From: Parus major
Taxonomy: Eukaryota; Chordata; Aves; Passeriformes; Paridae
Direction: 5' to 3'
DNA: 64,000 bases
Assembly: GCF_001522545.3 (NCBI RefSeq)
Contig: NC_031781.1
Span: forward strand, 14,834,010 to 14,898,009
Part shown: in pieces, positions 62,799-64,000 of the stretch
Position numbering within the stretch: position 1 is the first letter of the stretch
Layout of the letters: each line of letters opens with the position of its first letter
Notes under the pieces: generated by a model
What the model was told of the DNA's origin: nothing
The model's input: the letters and a program-made list of their open reading frames with translations, nothing else
The model's database searches: none
Translations under genes and position numbers: made by a program

Positions 62799-63439
62799 AA
62801 GCATCTGTGATTGTGAGTTATTATTGCATAAATCCCAGTATAGGGACAAAGGAGACCTGGAAGCATCCAAAAAATCCATCTCAGTTCTGCAGTCCTTACT
62901 GGGGAAATATTAGGGCTAAAACTAAGGGCTGCAAAATGATGCCTGTGAGGAAACTGTGCAACCTGAGAAATATTAAATAAATATTAAAAATAAAGGAGAA
63001 AATCTGAGAGGTTATCGCATGTATTTAAGAGGGCATCATTCCCTGAAGGAATCTGGTAAATCTCTCAGCTGCACCGTGTAGGACCATCTGTAAAACCCTG
63101 TATGGAAAATGCTTCTTATTGTGCAGTTGTAGTAAGAATTCAAATAAGCAGCAACAGTAATTTTCCTGACAAGATTAGCCAAACATCTCCCTATTCTTAT
63201 GGATTTCTATAAATTCCTCTTATTTATGTAACCATCTCAAAATACCTCATCCAACTGATATTTCTCAGCTGCATATTTCAACACCTGCACCTCACAGCAG
63301 AGTTGAGCTGTAAGCTGGGAACTCACATTTGCTTTCAGGAAGGGGCAGAACTCACCCCTCTGCAGCTCCCTGGCAAAGCTGTGCTTGGATCCAAACAGAT
63401 CCACATCTCCCTTCTCAGCTTGCTTTCTTTTTTATAAAA
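62799..63439. other. Unique non-coding sequence, AT-rich
   Basis: No gene or repeat recognised. An A/T-rich segment at about 62970-63000 includes two ATTAAATA/ATTAAAAA words in near-tandem. Confidence 0.55.
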
Positions 63440-63700
63440 ATTTCTTTCTCCTTCTGGGAGACAAAGAGGATTAGCTAAGCCTATAGCTTAAATATTATAA
63501 TTAATTGGCGCTTTTTGATTTTTTTTATATGCCTTCTGCTGCTATGCTAAAAGTGGGTTTTCTTCATGTGAGAAAGCCTTTGTTTGCCTGAAACAGGCTT
63601 TTCCCACCCCTGCATAAATAGCACTTTGAAAAATTGCATCACAAAACCCGCAGCATTGGGATTTTAAAAAAAAAAGAGCCTGAATGGCTGGAAACTTCAC
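63440..63700. promoter_or_regulatory. AT-rich candidate conserved element
   Basis: TAATTA at 63498-63503 lies inside AATATTATAATTAATTGG. It is flanked by GGATTAGCTAAGCC and by CACTTTGAAAAATTGCATCA at about 63631-63650. No repeat accounts for the block. An A10 run at about 63666-63676 ends it. Status as an enhancer is inference only. Confidence 0.17.
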
Positions 63701-64000
63701 ATAGCTCTGCAGCTGGGAGAGTGTGGCTTTCATCTGACAGCCTGTTTAAGGATGGTTTGACCTCTCTCTTCCTTTACATGCTGGGAGTTAACTTCTCCTG
63801 TAAGTGTCCAGCATAAATTATTTTAATGCAAATTTTCTTGTCAAAACTACAAACAGACATTTGATCAAAGGTCAGCTCTCCTTTGTGTTCCTGTTTGATA
63901 TAGAAATTTCTATTTCATCTTTGACTGTCATGGTCAGTTAAGGGAACTGTTGCCTGATGGGAAATTACTGATGCATTTCATGTCCTCTCTCCAACAAGGC
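63701..64000. other. Unique non-coding sequence at window end
   Basis: Nothing recognised. Ordinary AT-moderate sequence running off the window edge. Confidence 0.55.

Noticed and set aside
1..64000. Search for tRNA, rRNA, CRISPR, bacterial operons, intact retroviral genes or LTR pairs
   Set aside because: No tRNA-like A/B boxes in a cloverleaf context, no spaced direct repeats, no reverse-transcriptase motif in any frame, and no paired long direct repeats were seen by eye. Diverged LTRs or old DNA transposons could still be missed without a library search.

Overview
The window looks like nuclear DNA from a bird. The main evidence is at least five short, 5'-truncated copies of the 3' end of CR1 LINEs (one or two more features resemble CR1 less clearly). 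Each carries the avian CR1 hallmark of a GGTTGGAA / TTCCAACC core next to an ATTCTATG-type end. I see no Alu, L1, B1/B2, MIR-rich or plant/fungal repeat signal. Interspersed-repeat density is low, base composition is moderate, CpG is depleted outside two small clusters, and long AT-rich stretches lie between GC-richer blocks. A crocodilian or turtle cannot be strictly excluded from CR1 alone. There are no operons, no bacterial-type genes, no rRNA or tRNA genes and no CRISPR arrays.

I could not identify any protein-coding gene with confidence. Nearly all open frames here are the short ones expected by chance, so the window is best read as intergenic or intronic. I list a few low-confidence gene-like signals because a reader may want to test them: a 167-bp candidate internal exon (19074-19240, +), a candidate 3'-terminal exon behind a very strong splice acceptor (53370-53657, +), the longest gap-free open frame (22938-23639, -, 233 codons), a 193-codon frame (62217-62798, +), and a broken coding-like stretch ending in a poly(A) signal (about 3117-4440, -).

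Layout: 1-14390 is unique sequence with no recognised repeat except tiny tandem duplications. CR1 fragments lie at 14391-14545 (-), 17169-17232 (-), 35333-35440 (+), 38466-38710 (-) and 47911-48213 (-). A 22-bp GC-rich minisatellite occupies 20479-20980 and contains a 135-base assembly gap (20573-20707). A near-perfect pentanucleotide array (CTATC)24 lies at 34021-34140. A TATA/MEF2-type element with a GC-richer upstream block sits at about 22560-22930. Weak CpG clusters lie at about 36070-36380 and 44815-45480. Several AT-rich, homeodomain/TCF/forkhead-motif-dense blocks (43500-44220, 49470-49690, 57050-57270, 59160-59450, 63440-63700) have the texture of conserved vertebrate non-coding elements, but conservation cannot be judged from one sequence.

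I found no convincing novel biological system. The most checkable observations are the minisatellite, which is open in all six frames and interrupted by a gap, the pentanucleotide array, the candidate exons, the TATA-like element, and the perfect 9-bp-arm hairpin at 45790-45810.
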